Origin: Desulfobacterales bacterium
GTDB lineage: Bacteria > Desulfobacterota > Desulfobacteria > Desulfobacterales > SKZT01
Reading direction: 5' to 3'
NCBI GenBank assembly: GCA_018399715.1
Contig: JAGYNR010000006.1
Span: 1 to 45,913, forward strand
Length of the DNA stretch: 45,913 nucleotides
A model generated the notes under the pieces. That model was not told the DNA's origin. It searched no databases and was given only the letters and a program-made list of their open reading frames with translations. This document shows, one piece after another, positions 34,111-42,133 of this stretch (its first letter is position 1; every line of letters starts with the position of its first letter). Made by a program: the position numbers and the translations under genes.

Positions 34111-35415
34111 ATGAGATTAAAACTGATTTGTCGTAAGCGAAAGCATTTTATTTTTCTTTTATTTTTATCAGGAAGTTTATTGCTGGCCTGCACCACCGTC
34201 GAAAAAAAGAAACCCGCAACTGTCGAAAAAAAGGAACCCGCAACTGTCGAAAAACAGAAATCTTTAGAAAAACGGTTGCCGATGACACTGCTTTCCCCTG
34301 AAAAATATCCTGATTTTTCGGATGACATGTTTTTAGATGGCTTGGAATTTGCGATTCATCAAAGTCTTCAATACCTGAAGAGACTTTCCCCGCAACATCG
34401 GTTTACTTTCGGAAACGATATGGTAAATGCCGCTCAAATGAAAAAATCTCTGACCGTTTTCAAAGACTTTCTTCAAAAAAATCCTCGGGCCGAAAACATA
34501 AACGAGTTTATCTTAAAAAATTATACGGTTTATGCCTCCAGTGGAAGTGAAAAAAATGGAAAGGTTCTTTTTACCGGCTATTATGAACCTTATATAGAAG
34601 GAAGCCTTCAGTCTTCCCCAACATTTACCGTGCCTATCTACAGCATTCCCTCTGACCTGATATCCGTGGATCTCTCACCTTTTTCCAAAGAATTGAACGG
34701 TAAAAAAATCCTGGCGCGTTGGAACGGAAAAACAGTTGTCCCTTACCACGAAAGAACCGAAATTGACTTTGGGGATGTATTAAACGGCAAGGCCAAACCT
34801 CTGGTTTGGGTTAAAGACATAGTAGATGCCTTTTTTCTTCATATTCAAGGCTCCGGCAAAGTATACCTTAAAAATGGCAGCAGCATCCACCTTCACTACC
34901 ATGCGGTTAATGGCAGACCATACCGAAGTATTGGAAAATACCTGATTGAAAACGATAAAATACCACGGGATGAAATGTCCATGCAGAAAATTCGGCAGTA
35001 CCTGGCATCACATCCCGAAGAAATCAAAACGATTCTTGGCTACAACCCCAGCTACGTTTTTTTCAGAGTTGAAGAACAAGGACCGGTGGGAGCTATTAAT
35101 GTCCTATTGACTCCCGGACGGTCGATTGCAACTGACCGACGCATTTTCCCGCTATCCGCTCTGGCCTTTATCGAAAGCCATAAACCGTATATCAGCGGAA
35201 ACGGCAATATCAAAAAATGGGCATCTTTTTCCAGATTTGTTCTGAATCAGGATACGGGAGGCGCCATCAGGGGACCCGGTCGTGCAGATCTTTTCTGGGG
35301 ATCCGGTGAATATGCCCGTCTGGCTGCAGGGCACATGCAACATCCAGGTAATCTTTATTTTCTGATTCTTAAAAAAAACACTCCTGTAATCCGGTTATCT
35401 AACCGTTGTCGATGA
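34111..35415 (+). CDS. mltA: Membrane-bound lytic murein transglycosylase A
   Basis: MltA cleaves peptidoglycan glycan strands to 1,6-anhydro products at the outer membrane. The 434-residue protein has a lipoprotein signal ending LLLAC27. It has the MltA domain opening ENINEFILKNYTVYAS and GKVLFTGYYEPYIEG, and a C-terminal 3D domain with conserved aspartates Asp381 (NQDTGGAI) and Asp393 (GRADLFWG). The ATG at 34111 follows GAGG by six bases; the frame extends upstream through the repeat and moaC but without a signal peptide in place. Just after the lipid-modified Cys, a short VEK-(K/P)-PAT repeat forms a linker. Confidence 0.93.
   Translation: MRLKLICRKRKHFIFLLFLSGSLLLACTTVEKKKPATVEKKEPATVEKQKSLEKRLPMTLLSPEKYPDFSDDMFLDGLEFAIHQSLQYLKRLSPQHRFTFGNDMVNAAQMKKSLTVFKDFLQKNPRAENINEFILKNYTVYASSGSEKNGKVLFTGYYEPYIEGSLQSSPTFTVPIYSIPSDLISVDLSPFSKELNGKKILARWNGKTVVPYHERTEIDFGDVLNGKAKPLVWVKDIVDAFFLHIQGSGKVYLKNGSSIHLHYHAVNGRPYRSIGKYLIENDKIPRDEMSMQKIRQYLASHPEEIKTILGYNPSYVFFRVEEQGPVGAINVLLTPGRSIATDRRIFPLSALAFIESHKPYISGNGNIKKWASFSRFVLNQDTGGAIRGPGRADLFWGSGEYARLAAGHMQHPGNLYFLILKKNTPVIRLSNRCR
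34195..34257 (+). repeat. 24-bp tandem repeat in mltA linker
   Basis: Two and a half units of 24 bases (starting ACCGTCGAAAAA, ACTGTCGAAAAA, ACTGTCGAAAAA) encode TVEKKKPA-type octapeptides between the lipobox and the catalytic region. Copy number could vary between strains without shifting the frame. Confidence 0.85.
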
Positions 35416-35536
35416 AAGATTGAAAAATATTAATCGACACTGGTGTTATTTTGGCCATATAATTTTTTTAAAGAAAAGCCGAACATAAATAAAGATTCAT
35501 AACGCCCGAAGAATACATATCAGGAGCTCAAGGCAT

Positions 35537-38221
35537 ATGTCGCTTTATTTGAAAGCAAAAACCTTGGTTTGTCTACTGACATGCTATGTGGCGATTGCAT
35601 GGCTTCCGGTCCAAGCTGCAAATGGAAACGATGGCGTCAGAACGCAACATGTGTTGATTCTGAGTTCCTATCATAGGGGATATAGCTGGACGGATGACAT
35701 CATCAGGGGAGTCAGGAAAATACTCGATGATTACGATAAGCCGATAGCACTTTCCTACGAATATCTGGATACCAAACGCTATGAAGAAAGCTCCCTTTAT
35801 TATGAACATATTGCCGATCTTTTTGAGTATAAGTACGATCAAAAACCTGTCGATCTCCTTATTTTAAGTGATAACAGCGCTTTTGATTTTGTTTTGATGC
35901 ATCGAAACCGTATTTTTACGAATGTGCCGGTGGTTTTTTGCGGCATCAACAACTATACCCCTGCCATGAGAAAACAAATTCCGCAAAGTACCGGAGTGGC
36001 GGAATTCAAGGAAATGGATGCTACCCTCGACCTGATAATGCATCTGCATCCGCAAACGCAAAAGATCGCTCTCATTTGTGATGACACTGTAACCTGTCGA
36101 ATTGATGCAGGACTTATCCGGCAGGCAGTTATTAAAAATTACCAACTCGAACTCATTGAAATGTCAGGCGATGCTCTTTCATTTTCTGAGCTGTTGGTCC
36201 ACTTGAAACAATTACCTCCGAAAACAGTCGTTTTTTTCGCCAGTTTTTGGCGGGATCGGGTCGGTAACTCCTATGCTGCCGAAAAAATTCTTCCCTGCGT
36301 TACCGATTCATCAACAGCGCCGGTATATACACATGCCGACACATTTCTCATAGACGGCGTCGTCGGTGGCGTTTTAGTACACGGACGAAATCAGGGACAT
36401 CTGGCAGGCAAAATGGCATTACGGATTCTGCGCGGTGCCTCCCCGGAATCCATTCCTGTGGCCAGCCAGTCCACTATTCCTGTCTTTGATCATAATGCAT
36501 TGAATCGATGGCAAATCGATCCAGCCTTATTACCCGCAAACGCTGTTATCATTAATCAATCACCGCCGTCACTTTACGAAAAACATACCGGATTAGTATG
36601 GATAGTGATTGCCGCTTTTGCCGGTTTACTGGCGCTCGTGGCGGGCCTGGCTATCAATATTGCTTTCCGCCAACGAGCTGAACATGCCTTACGGCAAAGC
36701 GAAAGCCGTTTCCGTTCTTTGATAGAACTGTCGCCAGTGCCTATCGTTCTGGAACGAAAAGCGCAGTGTCTATATGTTAACCTGGCTTTCACAAGACTTG
36801 TCGGCTCTCCCACACCTGATATGCTGATCGGCCATCCACTGCTAAATTTTTTCCCTTCCGAAGAGCATGAAAAGATAACTGCTTACCTTAACCACCCAAA
36901 AACAAACAGATCTGAGTCCGTTCAATTTGAATTGGATTATCTGCATCTTGACGGCAGTCGTTTTCCATCGGAGATTCATCTGTCTGTAATTGACCTGCCC
37001 GATGGCCATTGCTCCCTGGTTTTTGTAAATGATATTACACAGCGACGCAAAGCTGAAAAAGAACGGGAGAAGTTACAGGCTCAGTTGCTGCAGGCCCATA
37101 AAATGGAGTCGGTAGGACGTCTGGCTGGTGGAGTAGCTCACGACTTCAACAACATGATAGGTGTTATTCTCGGCTACACAGAACTGGCCTTGCAAACTAT
37201 CACCTCTGTTCATCCACTGTATACTCATTTTCAGCAGATTCACAAGGCAGCCGGGCATTCCGCTGAGTTGACACGACAACTGCTTGCCTTTGCCCGAAAA
37301 CAAACTGCGAGTCCTGAAATACTTGACCTGAATGAGACCATGGCAGAAATGCTTGAAATGCTGAAAAGGCTTATGGGTGAAGATATCAACCTTTCCCGGC
37401 AACCGGGTAAGAATCTGTGGCCCGTCAAGATAGATCCCTCGCAGGTCCATCAAATATCGGCTAACTTGTGTGCCAACGCCAGAGATGCTATTGAAGGTAT
37501 CGGCAAAGTCGTTATCGAGACCACCAATATTTTTTGGGATGAAGACGCCTATACCTTAAATTCTGAGCCGTTTTCCGGCGAATATGTACTGCTGACAGTC
37601 AGGGACAATGGCTGCGGTATGGACAAAAAGACCTTGAGCAAATTATTTGACCCCTTTTTCACAAAGAAGAAAACGGGGCAAGGGACCGGGCTGGGCCTTG
37701 CCACGGTTTATGGCATTGTCAAGCAAAACAACGGGTACATTCACGTTTACAGTGAACCGGGTCAGGGAACAACCTTCAAGATCTATTTCCCCCGGAGCGC
37801 GGCTGAGGGCATTCCCAAACCGAAACAGACAACAATGAAACATGCTATGAGCGGACACGAAACCATCCTGCTGGTAGAAGACGAGCCCATGATTTTAGAT
37901 ATCACCATGACAATGCTTAAACATCAGGGATACAACGTATTATCTGCCAAATCTCCAAGCGAGGCCATTCGCATAGCCCTGGAATATACCGATGAAATTC
38001 ACCTTCTGGTGACCGACGTGATCATGCCTGAAATGAACGGGCAGGAACTGGCAGAAAACCTGTTGTCGTATTATCCTAATCTGAAACAGCTTTTGATGTC
38101 CGGGTACACCGCCGATATCATTGCGCATCATGGTATCCTTGATGACGGCATTAACTTTATCCAAAAACCCTTTTCGGCAGAATATCTCAGCACAACAGTA
38201 CGAAACATTTTGGATTCATAA
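35537..38221 (+). CDS. Hybrid sensor histidine kinase with periplasmic ABC-substrate-binding-like sensor domain
   Basis: The 894-residue protein has a signal peptide ending near VQAANG, then a periplasmic domain of about 310 residues of the ABC transporter substrate-binding (PF04392-like) type (HVLILSSYHRGYSWTDDI). One span follows at about 352-374, then a PAS domain (about 390-505) and a HisKA domain with phospho-acceptor His535 in VAHDFNN. An HATPase domain carries NARDAI, DNGCGM and GTGLGLATVYG motifs, and a C-terminal receiver has Asp827. It probably senses a small periplasmic ligand. No DNA-binding output is adjacent. An AGGAG site precedes the ATG. Confidence 0.9.
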   Translation: MSLYLKAKTLVCLLTCYVAIAWLPVQAANGNDGVRTQHVLILSSYHRGYSWTDDIIRGVRKILDDYDKPIALSYEYLDTKRYEESSLYYEHIADLFEYKYDQKPVDLLILSDNSAFDFVLMHRNRIFTNVPVVFCGINNYTPAMRKQIPQSTGVAEFKEMDATLDLIMHLHPQTQKIALICDDTVTCRIDAGLIRQAVIKNYQLELIEMSGDALSFSELLVHLKQLPPKTVVFFASFWRDRVGNSYAAEKILPCVTDSSTAPVYTHADTFLIDGVVGGVLVHGRNQGHLAGKMALRILRGASPESIPVASQSTIPVFDHNALNRWQIDPALLPANAVIINQSPPSLYEKHTGLVWIVIAAFAGLLALVAGLAINIAFRQRAEHALRQSESRFRSLIELSPVPIVLERKAQCLYVNLAFTRLVGSPTPDMLIGHPLLNFFPSEEHEKITAYLNHPKTNRSESVQFELDYLHLDGSRFPSEIHLSVIDLPDGHCSLVFVNDITQRRKAEKEREKLQAQLLQAHKMESVGRLAGGVAHDFNNMIGVILGYTELALQTITSVHPLYTHFQQIHKAAGHSAELTRQLLAFARKQTASPEILDLNETMAEMLEMLKRLMGEDINLSRQPGKNLWPVKIDPSQVHQISANLCANARDAIEGIGKVVIETTNIFWDEDAYTLNSEPFSGEYVLLTVRDNGCGMDKKTLSKLFDPFFTKKKTGQGTGLGLATVYGIVKQNNGYIHVYSEPGQGTTFKIYFPRSAAEGIPKPKQTTMKHAMSGHETILLVEDEPMILDITMTMLKHQGYNVLSAKSPSEAIRIALEYTDEIHLLVTDVIMPEMNGQELAENLLSYYPNLKQLLMSGYTADIIAHHGILDDGINFIQKPFSAEYLSTTVRNILDS

Positions 38222-38223
38222 GA

Positions 38224-38367
38224 TAGTGCCTGAACGAAAACTGTCTTTTTCGCCAATATCTGCGTCAGACTCAAATTTTAATCCTCGAAATAATCAATTT
38301 ATGTCTGTGGTTAAAATTTTCGTCTTCCTTGATCTTAACAAAAATCCTTATTATCGTTCGGGCACTA
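38224..38367 (-). repeat. Dispersed MITE-like repeat, long form (copy 3, reverse)
   Basis: This 144-base copy starts TAGTGCCTGAACGAAAA two bases after the kinase stop and ends GTTCGGGCACTA. The interior is close to copy 1, while the right-end hairpin is partly degraded. Together with the leader to 38569 it makes a 348-base gap without a gene. Confidence 0.9.
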
Positions 38368-38478
38368 TGATATGTTATTATTACACTTTCTTATGGAGAA
38401 AACGACCCGGGAAATAATAGAAAGGACAGACGGATACGTCTACAAGCCTTAAGATTATTCCGTAATCAAAAGAAAAAA

Positions 38479-38499
38479 AATTCAATCCGGGGTTGAATT
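38479..38499. other. Hairpin in the leader of the selenoprotein operon
   Basis: AATTCAA and TTGAATT form a seven-base stem around TCCGGGG, about 70 bases before the yeeE-like start. An eight-A run precedes it, so it would look like a terminator only for a minus-strand transcript, and no such gene is present. The remainder of 38368-38569 has no sure promoter. Confidence 0.35.
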
Positions 38500-38569
38500 G
38501 GTGGCATTCAGGCTTTATTTTATTCCTTTAATAAACTATTTAGTAAATCATCTCAAAACGGAGGAACCT

Positions 38570-39097
38570 ATGTTTAGACAATCATGGAGCCCATATCTTG
38601 CCGGGGCTGTGACAGGCCTTTTACTGGTTCTATCGGTGCTCATCAGCGGGAAATTTATAGGTGCGTCAACCACATTTGCCCGCAGTGCATCCGTCATTGA
38701 ACAAACCGTAGGTATCGATACCTCGGTATTCGAATATTTTACCACCAGCAACGGCAAGTATGGGCCCGCTTCATTGCCGAACTGGCAGCTCATGTTTGTT
38801 GTGGGGATCATCATTGGTGCCTTTGTGGCCTCAATGTTGTCCGGCGACTTTAAACTTCAGGCTATTCCAGGCATGTGGAATGAAAGATTTGGTGGAAATC
38901 CCTTCAAAAGAGCAGTGGTGGCCTTCATTGGTGGCGTTATTGCGTTGTTCGGCGCCCGGCTTGCCGGCGGCTGACCCAGCGGCCATGGTCTGAGCGGTCT
39001 GGCTCAGCTATCTGTCAGCGGTTTTGTGGCACTGATTGCTTTCTTTGTCGGTGGTTTAATTACTGCTAACCTGGTTTATGGCATACAAAAGGATTAA
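38570..39097 (+). CDS. YeeE/YedE-family transporter half with in-frame TGA (probable selenocysteine 135)
   Basis: Read through the TGA at 38972-38974, this is a 175-residue membrane protein. It starts MFRQSWSPYLAGAVTGLLL, has a central IGAFVASMLSGDF segment and ends GLITANLVYGIQKD. The TGA replaces the conserved cysteine in the family motif: GARLAGG-(TGA)-PSGHGLSGLAQLS, where relatives have GG-C-TSGHG. Without readthrough the protein would stop at 134 residues, losing its last spans. A GGAGG site sits five bases before the ATG. The family moves thiosulfate or related sulfur species through conserved cysteines and has been proposed as a selenium transporter. The second half is the next gene, two bases on. 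Confidence 0.88.
38990..39007 (+). promoter_or_regulatory. Candidate bacterial SECIS element for the yeeE-like gene
   Basis: CTGAGC and GCTCAG form a perfect six-base stem around the loop GGTCTG. The loop starts 21 bases after the TGA, inside the range of bacterial SECIS elements. The GGUCU loop is the same as in the E. coli fdhF SECIS. Confidence 0.8.
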
Positions 39098-39099
39098 AA

Positions 39100-39624
39100 A
39101 TGAGTCTTTTATATGGTATTGTTACTGGCATTATTTTCGGTTTTCTTCTGCAAAAAGCTCACGTTTTAAGGTATGATAAGCAAATCGGGGCCTTAAGATT
39201 AATAGATATGACCATTGTCAAATTCATGTTGAGTGCTATCATTGTAGCGTCTATCGGTATTTACACATTGAAAGACCTTGGCCTGATTCAACTGAGTATC
39301 AAAGCAACTTCCCTGGGAGCCCAATTAGTCGGAGGCACACTGTTTGGTATTGGCTGGGGGCTTTTGGGGTATTGCCCGGGAACCGCGGCAGGTGCGCTGG
39401 GTGAAGGCCGGATAGATGGTCTTTGGGGGATTCTCGGGATGTTGTGTGGCGGTGCGCTATATGCTGCCGTTTATCCATTCACCAAAACTTATATCATCAG
39501 TATGGGAAGCTATGGAAAAATAAGCCTCCCGGAGATAATAGGAATCAATCATTGGGTTGTGATCCTTATACTTACCGCACTTTATATCTTGTTATTCTAT
39601 TTTTTTGAACGAAAAAATCTATAA
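39100..39624 (+). CDS. YeeE/YedE-family transporter, second half
   Basis: The 174-residue membrane protein has about five spans and the second-half family motif GWGLLGYCPGTAAGAL, with Cys92 in normal cysteine form (TGC). It begins two bases after the stop of the first half and must act with it, since many relatives are a single fused polypeptide or a two-gene pair (PmpA/PmpB-like). Only the first half appears to use selenocysteine. The peroxiredoxin gene follows after 21 bases. Confidence 0.88.
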   Translation: MSLLYGIVTGIIFGFLLQKAHVLRYDKQIGALRLIDMTIVKFMLSAIIVASIGIYTLKDLGLIQLSIKATSLGAQLVGGTLFGIGWGLLGYCPGTAAGALGEGRIDGLWGILGMLCGGALYAAVYPFTKTYIISMGSYGKISLPEIIGINHWVVILILTALYILLFYFFERKNL

Positions 39625-39645
39625 CTTTAGCGAAAGGAGTATTTT

Positions 39646-40365
39646 ATGTCGGAAGAAATGGAAGTCGGCTGCGCCAGGCCGACAGGAGGCCCTGTGGGAG
39701 AAAGCATTGAAACTGCATCTGAACATCCGCCAGCAACCAAAAAGGAGGAACCGTCTATGATCCAAGTGGGAAAAAAAGCGCCGGATTTTGCTGCACCCGC
39801 TTATCAAAATGGTAAATTTATATCTGTCAAACTTTCGGAATATTTAGGAAAATGGGTTGTCCTTTGTTTTTATCCAGGTGATTTTACCTTTGTCTGAGCC
39901 ACTGAAATTTCAGCGGTCGCTGAAAAATACGTGGAATTTCAGAAGCTGGGTGTAGAAATCCTTTCGATGAGCATTGACAGCGTTTTTGTCCACAAAATGT
40001 GGAATGACAACGAACTATCCAAAATGGTTCAAGGAGGCGTTTTGTTTCCGATGTTATCCGATGCCGGTGGAAGAGTCGGCAAAGTGTTCGGAGTATTCGA
40101 TGAAGACGCCGGTGTTGAAACCCGTGGCAGATTTATCATCGATCCGGATGGTGTCGTACAAGGCTATGAGGTACTGACACCTGCTGTTGGACGCAATGTT
40201 GAGGAAAGCTTAAGACAAATACAAGCGCTGCAATTGGTCCGAAACAGCAAAGGCACTGAAGCAACGCCATCAGGATGGAAACCGGGCAAAACAACCCTTA
40301 AGCCAGGCCCTGACCTTGTCGGTAAAGTATGGGAAGTTTGGAAAACTGAAATGGCGTTTGATTAA
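39646..40365 (+). CDS. prxU: Peroxiredoxin with in-frame TGA at the peroxidatic position (probable selenoprotein PrxU)
   Basis: Read through the TGA at 39895-39897, the product has 239 residues with the peroxiredoxin (AhpC-type) fold. The catalytic motif is P77-x3-T81-x2-U84 ([17 protein letters not shown]), followed by [21 protein letters not shown] and [16 protein letters not shown]. The place of the resolving cysteine (VCPxxWKPG in relatives) reads ATPSGWKPG, so no resolving cysteine exists there. Only Cys9 and Cys74 remain. Residues 1-37 are an extra N-terminal segment. Two in-frame starts each have strong ribosome-binding sites (39646 and 39757). It would reduce peroxides, using selenium as nucleophile. 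Confidence 0.9.
39908..39925 (+). promoter_or_regulatory. Candidate bacterial SECIS element for the peroxiredoxin gene
   Basis: TTTCAGC and GCTGAAA form a perfect seven-base stem around the loop GGTC. The loop starts 17 bases after the TGA, as expected for SelB recognition. The GGUC loop matches that of the other candidate in the upstream gene. Confidence 0.8.
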
Positions 40366-40405
40366 TCACACAAATTTATTCAATTTATCGGGGCGCCTTT
40401 TAGTT

Positions 40406-40458
40406 GTAGGGTGTGTTCTCGCACTAACTAAATTTACGGTGCATAAAATGCACCCTAC
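40406..40458. repeat. GTAGGGTG...CACCCTAC inverted-repeat element
   Basis: This 53-base element has outer arms GTAGGGTG and CACCCTAC and inner copies of a GCAC/GTGC motif. Similar GTAGGGTGCG palindromic repeats are scattered in many unrelated bacterial genomes. It lies in the convergent gap between the peroxiredoxin gene and the NicO gene and could fold in either transcript. Confidence 0.65.
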
Positions 40459-40535
40459 CCGGCCGATTGTCCCTATATTGAGCCAGAAATTGATTTAATC
40501 GACAAAATAAATTGCATGAAAACGAGCACTTATGA

Positions 40536-41450
40536 CTAACAAGATAACTTATAGAGGGTCGTTAGAAAAAAGATGACGCCAAAAACGCTAATAGCTGCTC
40601 CCGATAGTATTCCAATAACCCTCTCGATCGTTTCGATGTGTTTTTTTGCCATCATGTTTAAAAATCCGGCTTTCCCTAAAATAACAAGCGTCACTACAAA
40701 AGAAATGGTCGTCGCCATACCGATTGAAATACAGATCGCCAACATCAGGCCAAGAAGCATTACATCCATGGACAGACAAAACAGCATGACCATTACCACC
40801 GCAGGACAAGGAACCAAACCGACCGCCAGAGCCCACGGCAACAGACTTTTTCGTGAATCTGCTACGGGTCGTTCTTCTTTTTTTGCTGTCTTTGCAAACA
40901 ATAAAGCATAGCCACTTTTAAAAAAAATGCCTAATCCGAGAAGGGCAATCAACCCGAAACTTACCATTTGAGTCACGGTAGTGGACATCTCAAGGGTTTC
41001 ACCGAAACTTTGCTGAATAATATACCGCAACCCAAAAACGCCCACTATTCCTGAAAAACCGTGAATAATTGCGATACAAAGACCAAATACCCATCCCCAC
41101 ACAATGGAAATCTTGTGAGATAAAATATACGAAGCCGCAATAAACTTTCCGTGTCCGGGTCCGGCTGCATGGATCGCGCCATAAGAAAAAGCAAGTCCTA
41201 TCAGTAATATCAGCGGCTTGATGCTGCTTTCACTTTGGGTGACGCGAATCAGTTCAGATATCTTTTGTTTCAACTGGTGTTGCCATAAAATAATTTGAAA
41301 AATCACACGCGTCTTTAAGCTTGGTTTTGTCTTTTCATGATGATTTTCCGGTTCCGTTATGAACGGATTACGACACCAGACAGGGGTAGCGAATGAAAAC
41401 AAAACGACAAAAAGAATCCATAAAACCAAAAATCGCTTCATTGTTTCCAT
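40536..41450 (-). CDS. NicO-family nickel/cobalt (RcnA-like) transporter
   Basis: The 304-residue protein has a signal-like N-terminal span, a short periplasmic section, then six or so spans with the family block GAIHAAGPGHGK (His94 to Lys102), a GLCIAIIHGFSG block and an LVPCPAVVMVML block. NicO proteins export or import Ni or Co ions. The start is an ATG at 41450, which has a GGAG site five bases away; ATG 41441 in the same frame would make a simple ATGA overlap with the upstream stop. It pairs with the DUF1007 gene before it, a frequent neighbour. Confidence 0.85.
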   Translation of the reverse strand: METMKRFLVLWILFVVLFSFATPVWCRNPFITEPENHHEKTKPSLKTRVIFQIILWQHQLKQKISELIRVTQSESSIKPLILLIGLAFSYGAIHAAGPGHGKFIAASYILSHKISIVWGWVFGLCIAIIHGFSGIVGVFGLRYIIQQSFGETLEMSTTVTQMVSFGLIALLGLGIFFKSGYALLFAKTAKKEERPVADSRKSLLPWALAVGLVPCPAVVMVMLFCLSMDVMLLGLMLAICISIGMATTISFVVTLVILGKAGFLNMMAKKHIETIERVIGILSGAAISVFGVIFFLTTLYKLSC

Positions 41451-42079
41451 TTAAACTCCAGAAAAAGCGCCCAGGGGTGAATCATATCGAAATAAATTTT
41501 GGTCTCCGGATCTTTTTTGACAGCCGTCTTTACATTAAAAGCTTCTGCAGATATAAGCGAAAATGGTTTTTTTTGAGTAAAAAAGATGGCCGTATAATAG
41601 GTTGGATCATAAGTTGCGATGCATATTTTTTTAAACTGATTCGTAGCTGTCACATGGCAGGGAATAAAAAATTCGTAGATTAGTTTTTTGTCATCTATTA
41701 GCGCCTGGAAATTTTTTATATACTTGACCCGGAAAGGTCTTGTGTTGATTCTAATAAAATGAAAAAAACTAAATTCCTTGATATAAAAAAATGCTTTTTC
41801 TTTTATGATGGCTATTTCATCCGGCTCAAATTTTCCATTCCGATTACAATCGTAGTCTTCAACAATCATGGCGGTAAACATCTCGTCAAATTCCCATTGA
41901 GCATTTATGCCTGCAAGCCCCTTGTCATCAAATATAATTTTCAACCGCTGAGCAATGAAAACATGTGGATGCGCCCTTACTTCAGACGACATTAACACGA
42001 ATGCACTTATCATCAGAATGCAAACCCCAACACAAACCAGTATTGGAAAACCGCGTATGTAAAAATCAGCCTGCTTCAT
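41438..42079 (-). CDS. DUF1007 family periplasmic protein
   Basis: The 213-residue protein has an N-terminal hydrophobic signal (residues about 12-31) and the DUF1007 hallmark RAHPHVF with His37 and His39 right after the likely cleavage site. It has an EF-hand-like acidic stretch DYDCNRNGKFEPDE near residue 76 and an FYFIPCHV-like block later. DUF1007 proteins accompany NicO transporters and probably bind or deliver the metal in the periplasm; this is inference. It overlaps the NicO gene by 13 bases. Confidence 0.85.
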   Translation of the reverse strand: MKQADFYIRGFPILVCVGVCILMISAFVLMSSEVRAHPHVFIAQRLKIIFDDKGLAGINAQWEFDEMFTAMIVEDYDCNRNGKFEPDEIAIIKEKAFFYIKEFSFFHFIRINTRPFRVKYIKNFQALIDDKKLIYEFFIPCHVTATNQFKKICIATYDPTYYTAIFFTQKKPFSLISAEAFNVKTAVKKDPETKIYFDMIHPWALFLEFKWKQ

Positions 42080-42133
42080 TACCAGATTGACAGGTAATCT
42101 TGTTTTTTAAAACTATAATCTGTAAAAAAAATT

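Noticed and set aside
38498-38569. Upstream extension of the first yeeE-like gene
   Set aside because: The ATG at 38570 has a strong GGAGG site and gives the normal hydrophobic start; the extension has no good site.
38972-39897. TGA codons in the yeeE-like and peroxiredoxin genes as nonsense mutations or sequencing errors
   Set aside because: Two neighbouring genes each have a single TGA exactly at the conserved redox cysteine, with intact frame after it and a SECIS-like hairpin at the right distance. Random mutations would not do this twice.
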